Assembly (NCBI GenBank): GCA_023410055.1
Contig: JAEYQK010000088.1
Coordinates: 8,272-72,271, forward strand
DNA from: Acidobacteriota bacterium
Lineage (GTDB): Bacteria > Acidobacteriota > Terriglobia > Terriglobales > Acidobacteriaceae
Length of the DNA stretch: 64,000 nucleotides
Reading direction: 5' to 3'
The notes beneath the pieces are model-generated. The model was not told the origin of the DNA. It worked only from the letters and a program-made list of their open reading frames with translations, and did no database searches. This document shows positions 44,082 to 51,377 of the stretch, in pieces. A program made the position numbers and the translations under genes. The first letter of the stretch is position 1. Each line of letters starts with the position of its first letter.

Positions 44082-44651
44082 ATGAAACGAAAAATGTTCT
44101 TAGCGTCCGTGCTTGCGCTGGCGTTGACGATCGTGGCCGCCGCGCAGAGCATCCCCGCAGGGACGCACATCCCCGTGCGCATCGGAAGCGAGCTCAGCTC
44201 GGGCACGGCCAGAGCCGGACAAACATGGGAAGGCACTGTCGCGCGTGACGTTGTCGTAAACGGTAGGACAGTTGCCAAATCAGGCGATCTCGCAAGGGGC
44301 GTCGTCAGTGCAGTTGAGTCTAGCGGACGGCTGCATCACCCCGGTGTCCTGAAAGTCAGGCTTACATCTGTTTCGGGCAGGTCCGTCCGAACTGCGCTTG
44401 TTTCGCGGCAAGGCCAGAGTCACACCAAGAGCAACGTTACCAAGATGGGCGGCGGAGCGGCTGCCGGAGCCGTTATTGGCGCGCTAGCGGGTGGTGGGAA
44501 GGGCGCAGCTATCGGGAGTCTGGCCGGCGGTGCTGCCGGAACCGGAGTCGCCGCCGCGACTGGCAAGAAGGAAGCCATAATTCCAGCAGAAGCTACGCTG
44601 ACCTTCACGACAACGGCAGCCAGTGCCAACGCGGCTCGAACCAGGAAATAG
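44082..44651 (+). CDS. Secreted glycine-zipper protein (paralogue of 25385-26056)
   Basis: 189 residues from the ATG at 44082 (GGAGA 6-10 bases upstream). Signal peptide to about 21. Mature part: IPAGTHIPVRIGSELSSGTA, a beta region, then the glycine zipper AAGAVIGALAGGGKGAAIG and the closing IIPAEATLTFT. It aligns along its length with the lipoprotein at 25385-26056 but has no lipobox. Possibly outer-membrane associated. Confidence 0.75.
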   Translation: MKRKMFLASVLALALTIVAAAQSIPAGTHIPVRIGSELSSGTARAGQTWEGTVARDVVVNGRTVAKSGDLARGVVSAVESSGRLHHPGVLKVRLTSVSGRSVRTALVSRQGQSHTKSNVTKMGGGAAAGAVIGALAGGGKGAAIGSLAGGAAGTGVAAATGKKEAIIPAEATLTFTTTAASANAARTRK

Positions 44652-44662
44652 TAGGAAGGATG

Positions 44663-44758
44663 ATTGTCATTCCGAGCGCAGCCAGGAATCCCTACCCTGA
44701 GCACGAAGCCTCGTGTCGACAGGGATTCCTCGTCGCTGGCGCTCCTCGGAATGACAAT
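44663..44758. repeat. 96-bp inverted-repeat element (family H)
   Basis: The left end ATTGTCATTCCGAGCGCAGC...AGGAATCCCT (44663-44693) pairs with the right end AGGGATTCCT...TCGGAATGACAAT (44721-44758); the centre folds separately. A second copy with the same ends is at 59964-60060. The shape is that of a small non-autonomous mobile element; no target duplication could be defined. Confidence 0.8.
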
Positions 44759-44763
44759 GAAAC

Positions 44764-45237
44764 CTAGTCCCCCGCGAGAGTTCCCCTCAATTCCGCCAGC
44801 ACCTCTTCCGCGTGGCCGTCAGCTTTTACCTTGTGGAAGACGTGTTTGATCTTGCCGTCGGGACCGATCAGGAACGTTGTCCGCTCAATGCCAAGGGTCG
44901 TCTTGCCGTACATGTTCTTTTCTTTGATCACGTCGTAAGCCATGCAGACCTTCTTATCGATGTCGGCCAGCAGCGTGAATGGTATGTCGTACTTCTCTTT
45001 GAACTTCTTCTGTTTCTCAGGCGAGTCGGCGGAAACGCCGAGGATAACGGCCTTGATCTTCTCGAACTTGGGCAAGTGCTCGCCGAATTGGCAAGCCTCG
45101 ATGGTACAGCCAGGCGTATCGGCTTTGGGATAGAAGTAAAGAACAACGTCCTTGCCCCTATAATCTTTGAGGGACACTCTTTTGCCGTCCTCGTCTGGCA
45201 AAGTGAAATCAGGAGCCTTGTCGTTGGCTTCAGGCAT
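44764..45237 (-). CDS. bcp: Thioredoxin-dependent peroxiredoxin, Bcp/PrxQ type
   Basis: 157 residues. Peroxidatic Cys44 and resolving Cys49 in DTPGCTIEACQF, the PrxQ 4-residue spacing; VVLYFYPKADTPG and FLIGPDGKI are family motifs. Reduces hydrogen peroxide and lipid hydroperoxides in the cytoplasm. The neighbouring inverted-repeat element lies just downstream. Confidence 0.95.
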   Translation of the reverse strand: MPEANDKAPDFTLPDEDGKRVSLKDYRGKDVVLYFYPKADTPGCTIEACQFGEHLPKFEKIKAVILGVSADSPEKQKKFKEKYDIPFTLLADIDKKVCMAYDVIKEKNMYGKTTLGIERTTFLIGPDGKIKHVFHKVKADGHAEEVLAELRGTLAGD

Positions 45238-45303
45238 CTTTTAATTGCCTCCTTATGAAGGGCCGCAATGCCGCGCGGGCAACTTGCGGCTGACAGGATA
45301 GAG

Positions 45304-46701
45304 ATGTTGTACCGAACTAATTCGTTGATGAAAATCGCAACCGCCTTCGTCCTTGCGATGGCATTTCTTGGCAACACTGCCGTCGGCCAGATTCGTCCGC
45401 AGATGAACGGTCCCGAAGAGAACCAGCCACCCAAGCCCCAGCGCAAGAAAGAAAAAGGTCCGCGCGCGGTTGGCGTGCTCGAGATCACCGCCAACGGCAA
45501 AGCCCGCCTGATCCCGATCACCATCCTCGTAGGCGACAAGTGGTTCGACGCCGGACTCTACATGGCAACGCCGCGTCCGATGGCGCTTGAACCCGAAACG
45601 GTCTACGAAGGATTCGCCGCCGGTGAGTCGCAAGGACTGTTTACCGTTACGGCCGCGCAGGAAGTTGGCGAGAACTGGTACGGACTTGGCAAATGGAAGC
45701 CGAAAGGTGTAGAGATCGCGAAGAAGCCCAAACTTGAGACGCCTCCGCCGAGTCCAGATGACGAGCGCCCTGTTCTGAAACGTTCCAAACCCGCAAGCTC
45801 GCAGAGCGATACAACTCAGGCCAAGGCTCAGCAGACTCCCGCGCCCGCACCTGCTCCGAAAGAGACGGCACCTGCAACGCCCGCCCCTGCTCCCGATAAG
45901 AAGACGACTGAAGCTGCCGCCGCACCGAAACCCACACCCAAGCAGAGCGACGACGTCCCGAATCGCCCGGTCCTGCGTCGTGGCGCGCCGGGTGTCGAGC
46001 AGGCCGAAGGCATCTCGGTCTCCTCGGCCGGCGACTTCGCCGGCCCGGCCACAGCGAAGAACGCATCCGCCAAGCCAGTTGCCACAGCTTCCGCCGTCAC
46101 GAAGACGCTTGCCGCTATCTCCGACGAAGGTGGGGCTGAGCCGCGTTCATATGCATTCTTTGTGCAGCCGGGCGAACGCGAGGATTACATCGTGAAGATC
46201 ACCAGAATAGCCAGCGAGTCGCTGCAGAAGTTCATATCAAGCCGCTTCAAAGGCGCTATGGCACCTGCGGTGACCGAGGCAAACTCTCGTCTGGAGATCT
46301 TCGATCTGACGACCAGCAACAGTCCTGTTCTGGTACTGACGGCGAAGGTGCCCGCCTCGGCCGCGACCATGACGGCTACGAAGAGGGCGCCGGTCGCGAA
46401 GCGAGCATCGCAACCCGCGGCTCCGGTTGCGGCGCCTGTCCCGAGCGCCCTCGAATACTACGTGACCGTGGTCGCCCGCGTGAACTACGACGGCGACTTA
46501 CGCAAGGTGTTCGACTCAGTAACCGACAGCACGCGCCTTGATGCGTATCCAAAGATGGATCTTATCGATGCCGTCGATGCCAATGGCGATGGCGCCGGCG
46601 AACTGTTGTTCCGCGAGACCTATGATCGAAGCCGTGCCTACGTCGTCTACCGCGTCGGCATGGACCAGCTCTGGCCGCTATTCGAAGGAGCGCAAAGGTA
46701 G
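45304..46701 (+). CDS. Secreted Pro/Ala-rich protein of unknown function
   Basis: 465 residues from the ATG at 45304 (AGGATAGAG upstream); a second ATG at 45328 directly begins a signal peptide (IATAFVLAMAFLGNTAVG). A conserved N-terminal beta domain (KARLIPITILVGDKWFDAGLY, GLFTVTAAQEVGENWYGLGK) is followed by a long low-complexity linker rich in Pro, Ala and Lys (about 150-270) and a C-terminal domain ending VDANGDGAGELLFRETYD, which resembles an FG-GAP-like calcium loop. No enzyme motif. Confidence 0.65.
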   Translation: MLYRTNSLMKIATAFVLAMAFLGNTAVGQIRPQMNGPEENQPPKPQRKKEKGPRAVGVLEITANGKARLIPITILVGDKWFDAGLYMATPRPMALEPETVYEGFAAGESQGLFTVTAAQEVGENWYGLGKWKPKGVEIAKKPKLETPPPSPDDERPVLKRSKPASSQSDTTQAKAQQTPAPAPAPKETAPATPAPAPDKKTTEAAAAPKPTPKQSDDVPNRPVLRRGAPGVEQAEGISVSSAGDFAGPATAKNASAKPVATASAVTKTLAAISDEGGAEPRSYAFFVQPGEREDYIVKITRIASESLQKFISSRFKGAMAPAVTEANSRLEIFDLTTSNSPVLVLTAKVPASAATMTATKRAPVAKRASQPAAPVAAPVPSALEYYVTVVARVNYDGDLRKVFDSVTDSTRLDAYPKMDLIDAVDANGDGAGELLFRETYDRSRAYVVYRVGMDQLWPLFEGAQR

Positions 46702-46710
46702 TCTGGGTAG

Positions 46711-46764
46711 GGCACGGCTTCAGCCGTGCCAAATCAGCTGCGCACAAGTGGGGCTTTAGCCCCT
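46711..46764. repeat. Two palindromes between genes
   Basis: GGCACGGCT-TC-AGCCGTGCC (46711-46730) and GGGGC-TTTA-GCCCC (about 46750-46764). The second is the reverse complement form of the TAAA-loop family at 1480-1532. Confidence 0.7.
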
Positions 46765-46790
46765 GAGGTCTGGTTTATCATCACTGATTC

Positions 46791-47525
46791 ATGCTCGCAC
46801 TCTGGCTAACTTCGGCTTCGGCAGCACTGGCGTTCGCCGCCGGATGGCACTCGATGGTGCCGCGCTCGCAGCTCTACGGACGCACGTTCATCGGCCTGGA
46901 CCGCAAGTCGCGTTTGCTTGCGCTCACCTACGACGACGGCCCGAATGCCAGATGCACACCCGCGCTGCTCGATGTGCTTGCCAAACACGACGTTCGCGCA
47001 ACGTTCTTCATAATGGGCAGCCACGCCGCGGCGCAACCAGATATTGCTCGCGCCGTCGCCGCCGCTGGACACGACATTGGTAATCACACGCAAACACATC
47101 CCAACCTGATCTTCTGCTCGCCGACGCAGGTCGTTTCGCAGCTCGACCAGTGCCATCGTGTCTTGACCGATGTGGTCGGCGAACACTCAAGGCTGTTTCG
47201 TCCACCGTTTGGCGGACGCCGGCCTGACGTCCTTCGCACTGCGCGCAGAAAAGGCTACATTCCCGTGATGTGGTCTGTGACGGCCTACGACTGGAAGCCA
47301 TATCCACCCGAGAAGATCGAGGCCAACGTCGTTCGCCGAGTCCGTGGCGGAGAAGTTATTCTCCTTCATGATGGCGGACATCTCTCGCTCGACGCCGACC
47401 GTTCCGCCACCGTCGCTGCAACCGATCGCCTGATAACGCGATTCAAAGGCGATGGGTATCGCTTCGTGACAATAACGGAAATGATGACAGCTGATGAGGC
47501 TTGTGCGTTGACCACTGGCCGCTAA
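46791..47525 (+). CDS. Polysaccharide deacetylase (NodB domain)
   Basis: 244 residues with a hydrophobic N-terminus that is probably a signal anchor. NodB motifs: TYDDGPN (Asp48 and Asp49), HTQTHPN (two metal His), RPPFGG and the LLHDGG end motif. Likely a periplasmic or surface carbohydrate esterase acting on peptidoglycan, chitin or exopolysaccharide. Confidence 0.9.
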   Translation: MLALWLTSASAALAFAAGWHSMVPRSQLYGRTFIGLDRKSRLLALTYDDGPNARCTPALLDVLAKHDVRATFFIMGSHAAAQPDIARAVAAAGHDIGNHTQTHPNLIFCSPTQVVSQLDQCHRVLTDVVGEHSRLFRPPFGGRRPDVLRTARRKGYIPVMWSVTAYDWKPYPPEKIEANVVRRVRGGEVILLHDGGHLSLDADRSATVAATDRLITRFKGDGYRFVTITEMMTADEACALTTGR

Positions 47526-47544
47526 CCACTGGCTCACCGCCCGC

Positions 47545-47590
47545 AAAAAAGCAAACCGGCTGCGGCGGTCGCACGCCTTGCAGCCGGTTT
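47545..47590 (-). terminator. Intrinsic terminator
   Basis: Perfect 11-bp stem AAACCGGCTGC (47553-47563) with GCAGCCGGTTT (47580-47590), and six U on the minus-strand side (A run 47545-47550). The direction is leftwards, so it ends a minus-strand transcript, not the deacetylase mRNA. Confidence 0.88.
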
Positions 47591-47670
47591 ATGGCATCGC
47601 CTCTGCCGCTTCTTCCGGGAGCGGCTCGATCCTGGGTGGCCGGGTCCCTCGACCGGCCTTCACCCCGTTA
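47545..47670 (-). ncRNA. Candidate small RNA with three hairpins and intrinsic terminator
   Basis: No gene fits this 294-base gap. On the minus strand three stems follow each other: 47665-47634 (GGGTGAAGGCCGGTC...GACCCGGCCACCC), 47625-47605 (GCCGCT...AGCGGC, 9-nt loop CCCGGAAGA) and the terminator at 47590-47545. Start near 47670 is inferred from a -10-like CACTAT (47682-47677) and the operator at 47705-47720. It could also be a long 3' tail of the 47820-48059 gene. Confidence 0.45.
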
Positions 47671-47704
47671 CCGCGCATAGTGCCCCAGTTCAGGCACACG
47701 GGTC

Positions 47705-47720
47705 TGTGACGATCGTCACA
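47705..47720 (-). promoter_or_regulatory. Perfect CRP-type operator TGTGA-N6-TCACA
   Basis: TGTGACGATCGTCACA is a complete 16-bp palindrome equal to the CRP consensus half sites with the correct 6-base spacing. Its centre lies about 42-46 bases before the inferred start of the minus-strand small RNA, near the class II activator position. Confidence 0.55.
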
Positions 47721-47819
47721 CACCAACTAACTGCACAAGAACGGTCACATTCTGATAGCGTTGGACCTGTCACCAGAACGGTGTCTCACGTTCGCGATGC
47801 TGACGCGGGAAGTTCGTCC

Positions 47820-48059
47820 CTAGCACTGGAAACGGCTTAAGGGTTTCGCCTGGGGAAGAACGCGTCCGCCCTTGGTGAGGCCCGACAGCAGATCCTTCAT
47901 CTCGTTCTGAGCTGCCTGCTCAGCCTGTTCCTGCGATGGGGCGTATCCCCAGGAAATCATCTCGTCGGAGTTCTGCGACTTGCAGATAACCCAGTGATAT
48001 CGAATTCCTTTGTGGAAATGCTCTTTTTGGTAAGAGACGACGTACGAGGCCGGCTTCAT
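47820..48059 (-). CDS. Small conserved-looking protein of unknown function
   Basis: 79 residues from the ATG at 48059 (AGGGAG 6 bases upstream). Sequence features: YQKEHFHKGIRYHWVICKSQ, SWGYAPSQEQAEQAAQNEMK. Aromatic beta strands and one helix; no known motif. It lies upstream of the candidate small RNA on the same strand. Confidence 0.6.
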   Translation of the reverse strand: MKPASYVVSYQKEHFHKGIRYHWVICKSQNSDEMISWGYAPSQEQAEQAAQNEMKDLLSGLTKGGRVLPQAKPLSRFQC

Positions 48060-48287
48060 CGGTACTCCCTGTTTAAGCCCTTTACCGCACATCGATGTAA
48101 GGCTATTTACAATATTTTACATTCGGTCCGGCTACCCTGCAAATCGGAGCAGCCTTATTCCGAGGGCACGATCCGATGCTCAGCCGCGAACTTGCGGAAT
48201 TTGGAGAAGGTGGTCACGTTATCGTTGGATTCAGAATAATGAATGCTGCACGCTTGGTACGGCAGCTCGGATCTTGCCGCAGAAAAT

Positions 48288-50048
48288 TCAAGGTCGTTGC
48301 GCGATGTCCTGACTCCCGCCCTCGCCGATCGTCACTTTGCCATTCGCCGTTCCCATCAGTCCCGTGCGCTCGTCCCGTACGGCGAATCGGAGCCAATAAT
48401 TCCCTGCGGGAAGTTCCAGTTCAACCGTGCAGGGAAGGGCCGTCTTCATCACTTGCTGGTAGACCTCTGGCTTTAGCGCGATGGTGGGCAGCTTGCGCTC
48501 AGTTTTGACTGGCTTCCCGTCCTGGCTGAACGCCTGCACGTAACAACCTACTGTTGGGTGTCGCAATCCATCGGCTCCCTGTTCGAAATTGATGGCATGA
48601 GCATCGAGGTGGTAATTCACGCCCAACTTGTTGCCCGTCCGTGCGGAAGGTGGCGTGAGCGACGCGGTGAAATAGAGCATCGTCGAAGGCGGATTGGAAA
48701 GGTCCAATGCATCAGCCAGATCCTTGTCGCGAGCGGTTGAGCCTTGCGCCTCAACCTGAGAATCGATTGCGTAGTAGCCAGGCCGGTAACGCAAATTGAT
48801 TCCAGAACGTTTTACTTTTACCTGTATTTTCCGGAACTCTCCGTCCCAGTTTTTGTCGGACGGGTAATAGCCGATCAGGTAGTAAGTCGATCCGTCGTTA
48901 ATTCCTTTTTGAATTGCTGTTCCGAGATCGTTGCGATTGTAGAATGCCTTTCCACCGGTGCGCGAGGCCAGTTCTTCCATAGAGAGGTGGAGGGCGGCGA
49001 ACTGGTCGTATTGCGCACTGATGGCGTTCGGGGGTCCGGGATGGGCTTCGAAGGTGCCTACCGAGTCGTAGCTTGCGTCCTGAGCGGTGAGTCCAACTAC
49101 GACGAGACCGTTGGCATCCACCGGATACACTGCGATGTGGTTATCGGCTAACACACTGTATGTGCGTAGCATTTTACGGCAGTTCTCTCCGCAACTATCC
49201 CGCTGCCGCCCGTTCTGGGGAACGAAGCGCAGAGGAAATCCTCCAGAGATCCAGATGATGTTCTTGCGTCCAGAATAGGCGCCTAGCGTACGCGTGATCA
49301 CCTGGAATGCCTGGATAGTGAGTTCGAGCTGAATGTCATAGTTATATTGGGCCTTGTTGGCCAGGAACCTCAGCATACTCTCCTGAAATCCGCCGGCAAG
49401 AGGATTGTCCCAAAGAGCGCCAGGAGAAAGAAACTCATCCTTCGCTCCGCCCGTTGCACCGTCGGGCACCGCCGAGCGTTCCGGACGGAAGTTTCTGGCG
49501 ACCTGTCTGAGTACGCGGGGATCGCTAGTGAAATCTTGCAGCAGATGTAGGTTCCTATTGAGCACATATACGGCCGTAAGCTGGCCGGCCGGCATTGTGT
49601 CCAGAAACTTGATCATCTGCTGACGGATAAACGACTGGTTCGGCATGGTGGTGTTCAGCGCGTCCAGCAGAACGACGTTCAGGGTTTTCGGTTCTTGAGT
49701 GAACTTGATGTTGCTGAAGACGTTGGGGGGAAACTTCATCGCGGACGGGAAAGCGGACTGTTGTCCCGGTGCCGATGCGGACTGCTCAAACGAGAAGGAC
49801 CTGATTGTCTGTTCCTTGTCCTTTTCCAGCACCGTGAAATCACCTGCCTTCAGGTCAGTAACTGGATTGCCGTGCTTATCGGTGGCGACTACGTCGAGCA
49901 CCACCATGCGAGTCGTCGCTCTGAGTACGGTGGCCGGCGCTTCGGGTTGAGATCCGCCCGGTTCGGATACTGGCTTCGCTTCCTGTGCGAACGCCGGCGT
50001 AAAAACTGCGAGGCCCATGACAACAAGCAACATCATCAGGCTGCGCAT
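48288..50048 (-). CDS. Secreted VWFA-related protein, acidobacterial type (TIGR03436-like)
   Basis: 586 residues. Signal peptide to about 21. An N-terminal beta segment (MVVLDVVATDKHGNPVTDLKAGDFTVLE) is the hallmark opening of this family. The VWFA part begins LNVVLLDALNTTMPNQ (DxLNT in place of classical DxSxS) and runs through GRKNIIWISGGFPLRF and AVYPVDANGLVV; then TYYLIGYYP and the C-terminal beta domain. The family is described mainly from Acidobacteria and supports that assignment. Its biochemical role is unknown. Confidence 0.88.
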   Translation of the reverse strand: MRSLMMLLVVMGLAVFTPAFAQEAKPVSEPGGSQPEAPATVLRATTRMVVLDVVATDKHGNPVTDLKAGDFTVLEKDKEQTIRSFSFEQSASAPGQQSAFPSAMKFPPNVFSNIKFTQEPKTLNVVLLDALNTTMPNQSFIRQQMIKFLDTMPAGQLTAVYVLNRNLHLLQDFTSDPRVLRQVARNFRPERSAVPDGATGGAKDEFLSPGALWDNPLAGGFQESMLRFLANKAQYNYDIQLELTIQAFQVITRTLGAYSGRKNIIWISGGFPLRFVPQNGRQRDSCGENCRKMLRTYSVLADNHIAVYPVDANGLVVVGLTAQDASYDSVGTFEAHPGPPNAISAQYDQFAALHLSMEELASRTGGKAFYNRNDLGTAIQKGINDGSTYYLIGYYPSDKNWDGEFRKIQVKVKRSGINLRYRPGYYAIDSQVEAQGSTARDKDLADALDLSNPPSTMLYFTASLTPPSARTGNKLGVNYHLDAHAINFEQGADGLRHPTVGCYVQAFSQDGKPVKTERKLPTIALKPEVYQQVMKTALPCTVELELPAGNYWLRFAVRDERTGLMGTANGKVTIGEGGSQDIAQRP

Positions 50049-50211
50049 AAATTCGCCTTTCTCAAATCGGCGAAATTGTAGCAGCTTCGGCGGGATTGTT
50101 GTACAGAAGCGGTTTTACTAATCCGCCCAGATGTATCAGCTAACGAAATTCTGCCACCTCCGGCATGGTAGCTGAATCTGTTAAACGGAGAGTTCAAGAA
50201 TTGGAGAATCG

Positions 50212-50781
50212 ATGAAGCGAGTTGTTCTGTTGTTGGCCACACTCTTGGTCTCCGCGTCGCTGGCGCTGGCCGCTGACTATCAGATTGACGGAGCCCACTC
50301 TTCGGCTAACTTCACCGTAAGGCATCTGGGGATATCGAAAGTGCACGGACGCTTCAGCGCCGTCACTGGAACAATAACCTTCGACGACAAGACTCCGGAT
50401 AAGAGTGCCGTGACTGCGGTGATCAAGGCAACATCCGTGAGCACGGACAATTCCATGCGCGACCGCCACCTGAACTCGCCGGATTTTCTCGATACTGCCA
50501 AGTTCCCCGAGATGAAGTTCCAGAGCACCAGCGTCCGGCATGTGAGTGATGATGATTACATTGCGGTCGGCAATCTCACAATCAAGGATGTAACCAAGCA
50601 GGTCGAGATCCCCTTTACCCTTTCGCGGGGCAAAGGGCCGAGAGGTGAGCCTCGCCTTGGCATCGACGCGGCAATCACCATCAATCGATTCGATTACAAC
50701 GTGAACTACGACAAGACCGGCGTTACCGTCGGCAAAGAAGTAAAGATCGAACTGAGCGTCGAGGCCTTCACGACAACGTAG
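50212..50781 (+). CDS. YceI family periplasmic protein
   Basis: 189 residues with a signal peptide (LLLATLLVSASLALA). The YceI lipocalin-like pattern: YQIDGAHSSANFTVRHLGIS, VHGRFSAVTGTITFDD, MRDRHLNSPDFLDTAKFP and FDYNVNYDKTGVTVGKEVKI. It binds isoprenoid-type lipids in the periplasm. Divergent from the VWFA gene with about 160 bases between. Confidence 0.93.
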   Translation: MKRVVLLLATLLVSASLALAADYQIDGAHSSANFTVRHLGISKVHGRFSAVTGTITFDDKTPDKSAVTAVIKATSVSTDNSMRDRHLNSPDFLDTAKFPEMKFQSTSVRHVSDDDYIAVGNLTIKDVTKQVEIPFTLSRGKGPRGEPRLGIDAAITINRFDYNVNYDKTGVTVGKEVKIELSVEAFTTT

Positions 50782-50793
50782 GGGCTTCTAACC

Positions 50794-50820
50794 CGTAGCG
50801 CCGGACTCCAGTCCGGCTAT
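50794..50820. repeat. Palindrome family C
   Basis: CGTAGCG followed by CCGGACTCCAGTCCGG (50801-50816). The same core as 30451-30466. Lies just after YceI. Confidence 0.75.
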
Positions 50821-50841
50821 AGAAGAAGAGGGATTCTGGAA

Positions 50842-51180
50842 CTAGTTGCGCCGCTTTGAGCTATGCACCCAGCTGTGCAGGCGCATGCGATCGAGCCGAG
50901 GGGACGCAACGAACTTGAGTCCAGCGCGGCCAGAGGGATCTGACCACACCACTTTTCCAAGGCTCTGCACGTTGCAATCGGTGTTCGGTAAAGAAAAGTT
51001 CAAAGAAAAGATGCATCCGGGTTGGAGCACTTCTCCTGCCTGAATCGCCATGCCCCCGATTCCCAGGTTCAATATGAACGCCGGACCACCGAACATGGTC
51101 ACGTTCACCAATTGATCGACTTCAACACGTGGAGCGCGCAGCTGCGAGTTGAGTCCCGTCATAGGAGTGGCGCCGGTCAT
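50842..51180 (-). CDS. PilZ-domain protein
   Basis: 112 residues from the ATG at 51180; a TTG at 51216 would add 12 residues. PilZ-like strands: VNVTMFGGPAFILNLGIGGM (the second c-di-GMP motif normally D/NxSxxG, here NLGIGG), CIFSLNFSLPN, SLGKVVWSD, and AGLKFVA. The first motif RxxxR is not clear. It may be a degenerate c-di-GMP receptor or a non-binding PilZ. Confidence 0.68.
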   Translation of the reverse strand: MTGATPMTGLNSQLRAPRVEVDQLVNVTMFGGPAFILNLGIGGMAIQAGEVLQPGCIFSLNFSLPNTDCNVQSLGKVVWSDPSGRAGLKFVASPRLDRMRLHSWVHSSKRRN

Positions 51181-51377
51181 CAAGTCGATGATAAAGCGAT
51201 TTACTGAGATTCGCAACCAATATCACTGGACCATCGTAACTCGCCAGATTCCCCGGAATGACTTAAGTAAACAGGTGAAATCGAAGGACTGCGATATGAT
51301 CAGCTGATCCGACTCACAAAGACGTGTATCCGCGTGTCGGCTGACCGTCGCGCCAAGGATTTCGTCTGGAGCAGATC

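Noticed and set aside
47600..47665. Resemblance of the candidate sRNA to SRP RNA (CCCGGAAGAAGC) and to the c-di-AMP riboswitch (GGGGTGAA)
   Set aside because: The SRP symmetric loop does not form and the 3' conserved core of the c-di-AMP aptamer is missing; also no minus-strand gene follows to be regulated.
48176..48290. Minus-strand open stretch reading NVTTFSKFRKFAAEHRIVPSE before a stop
   Set aside because: It looks protein-like but has no start codon and runs out of phase from the 3' end of the VWFA gene; kept only as a curiosity.
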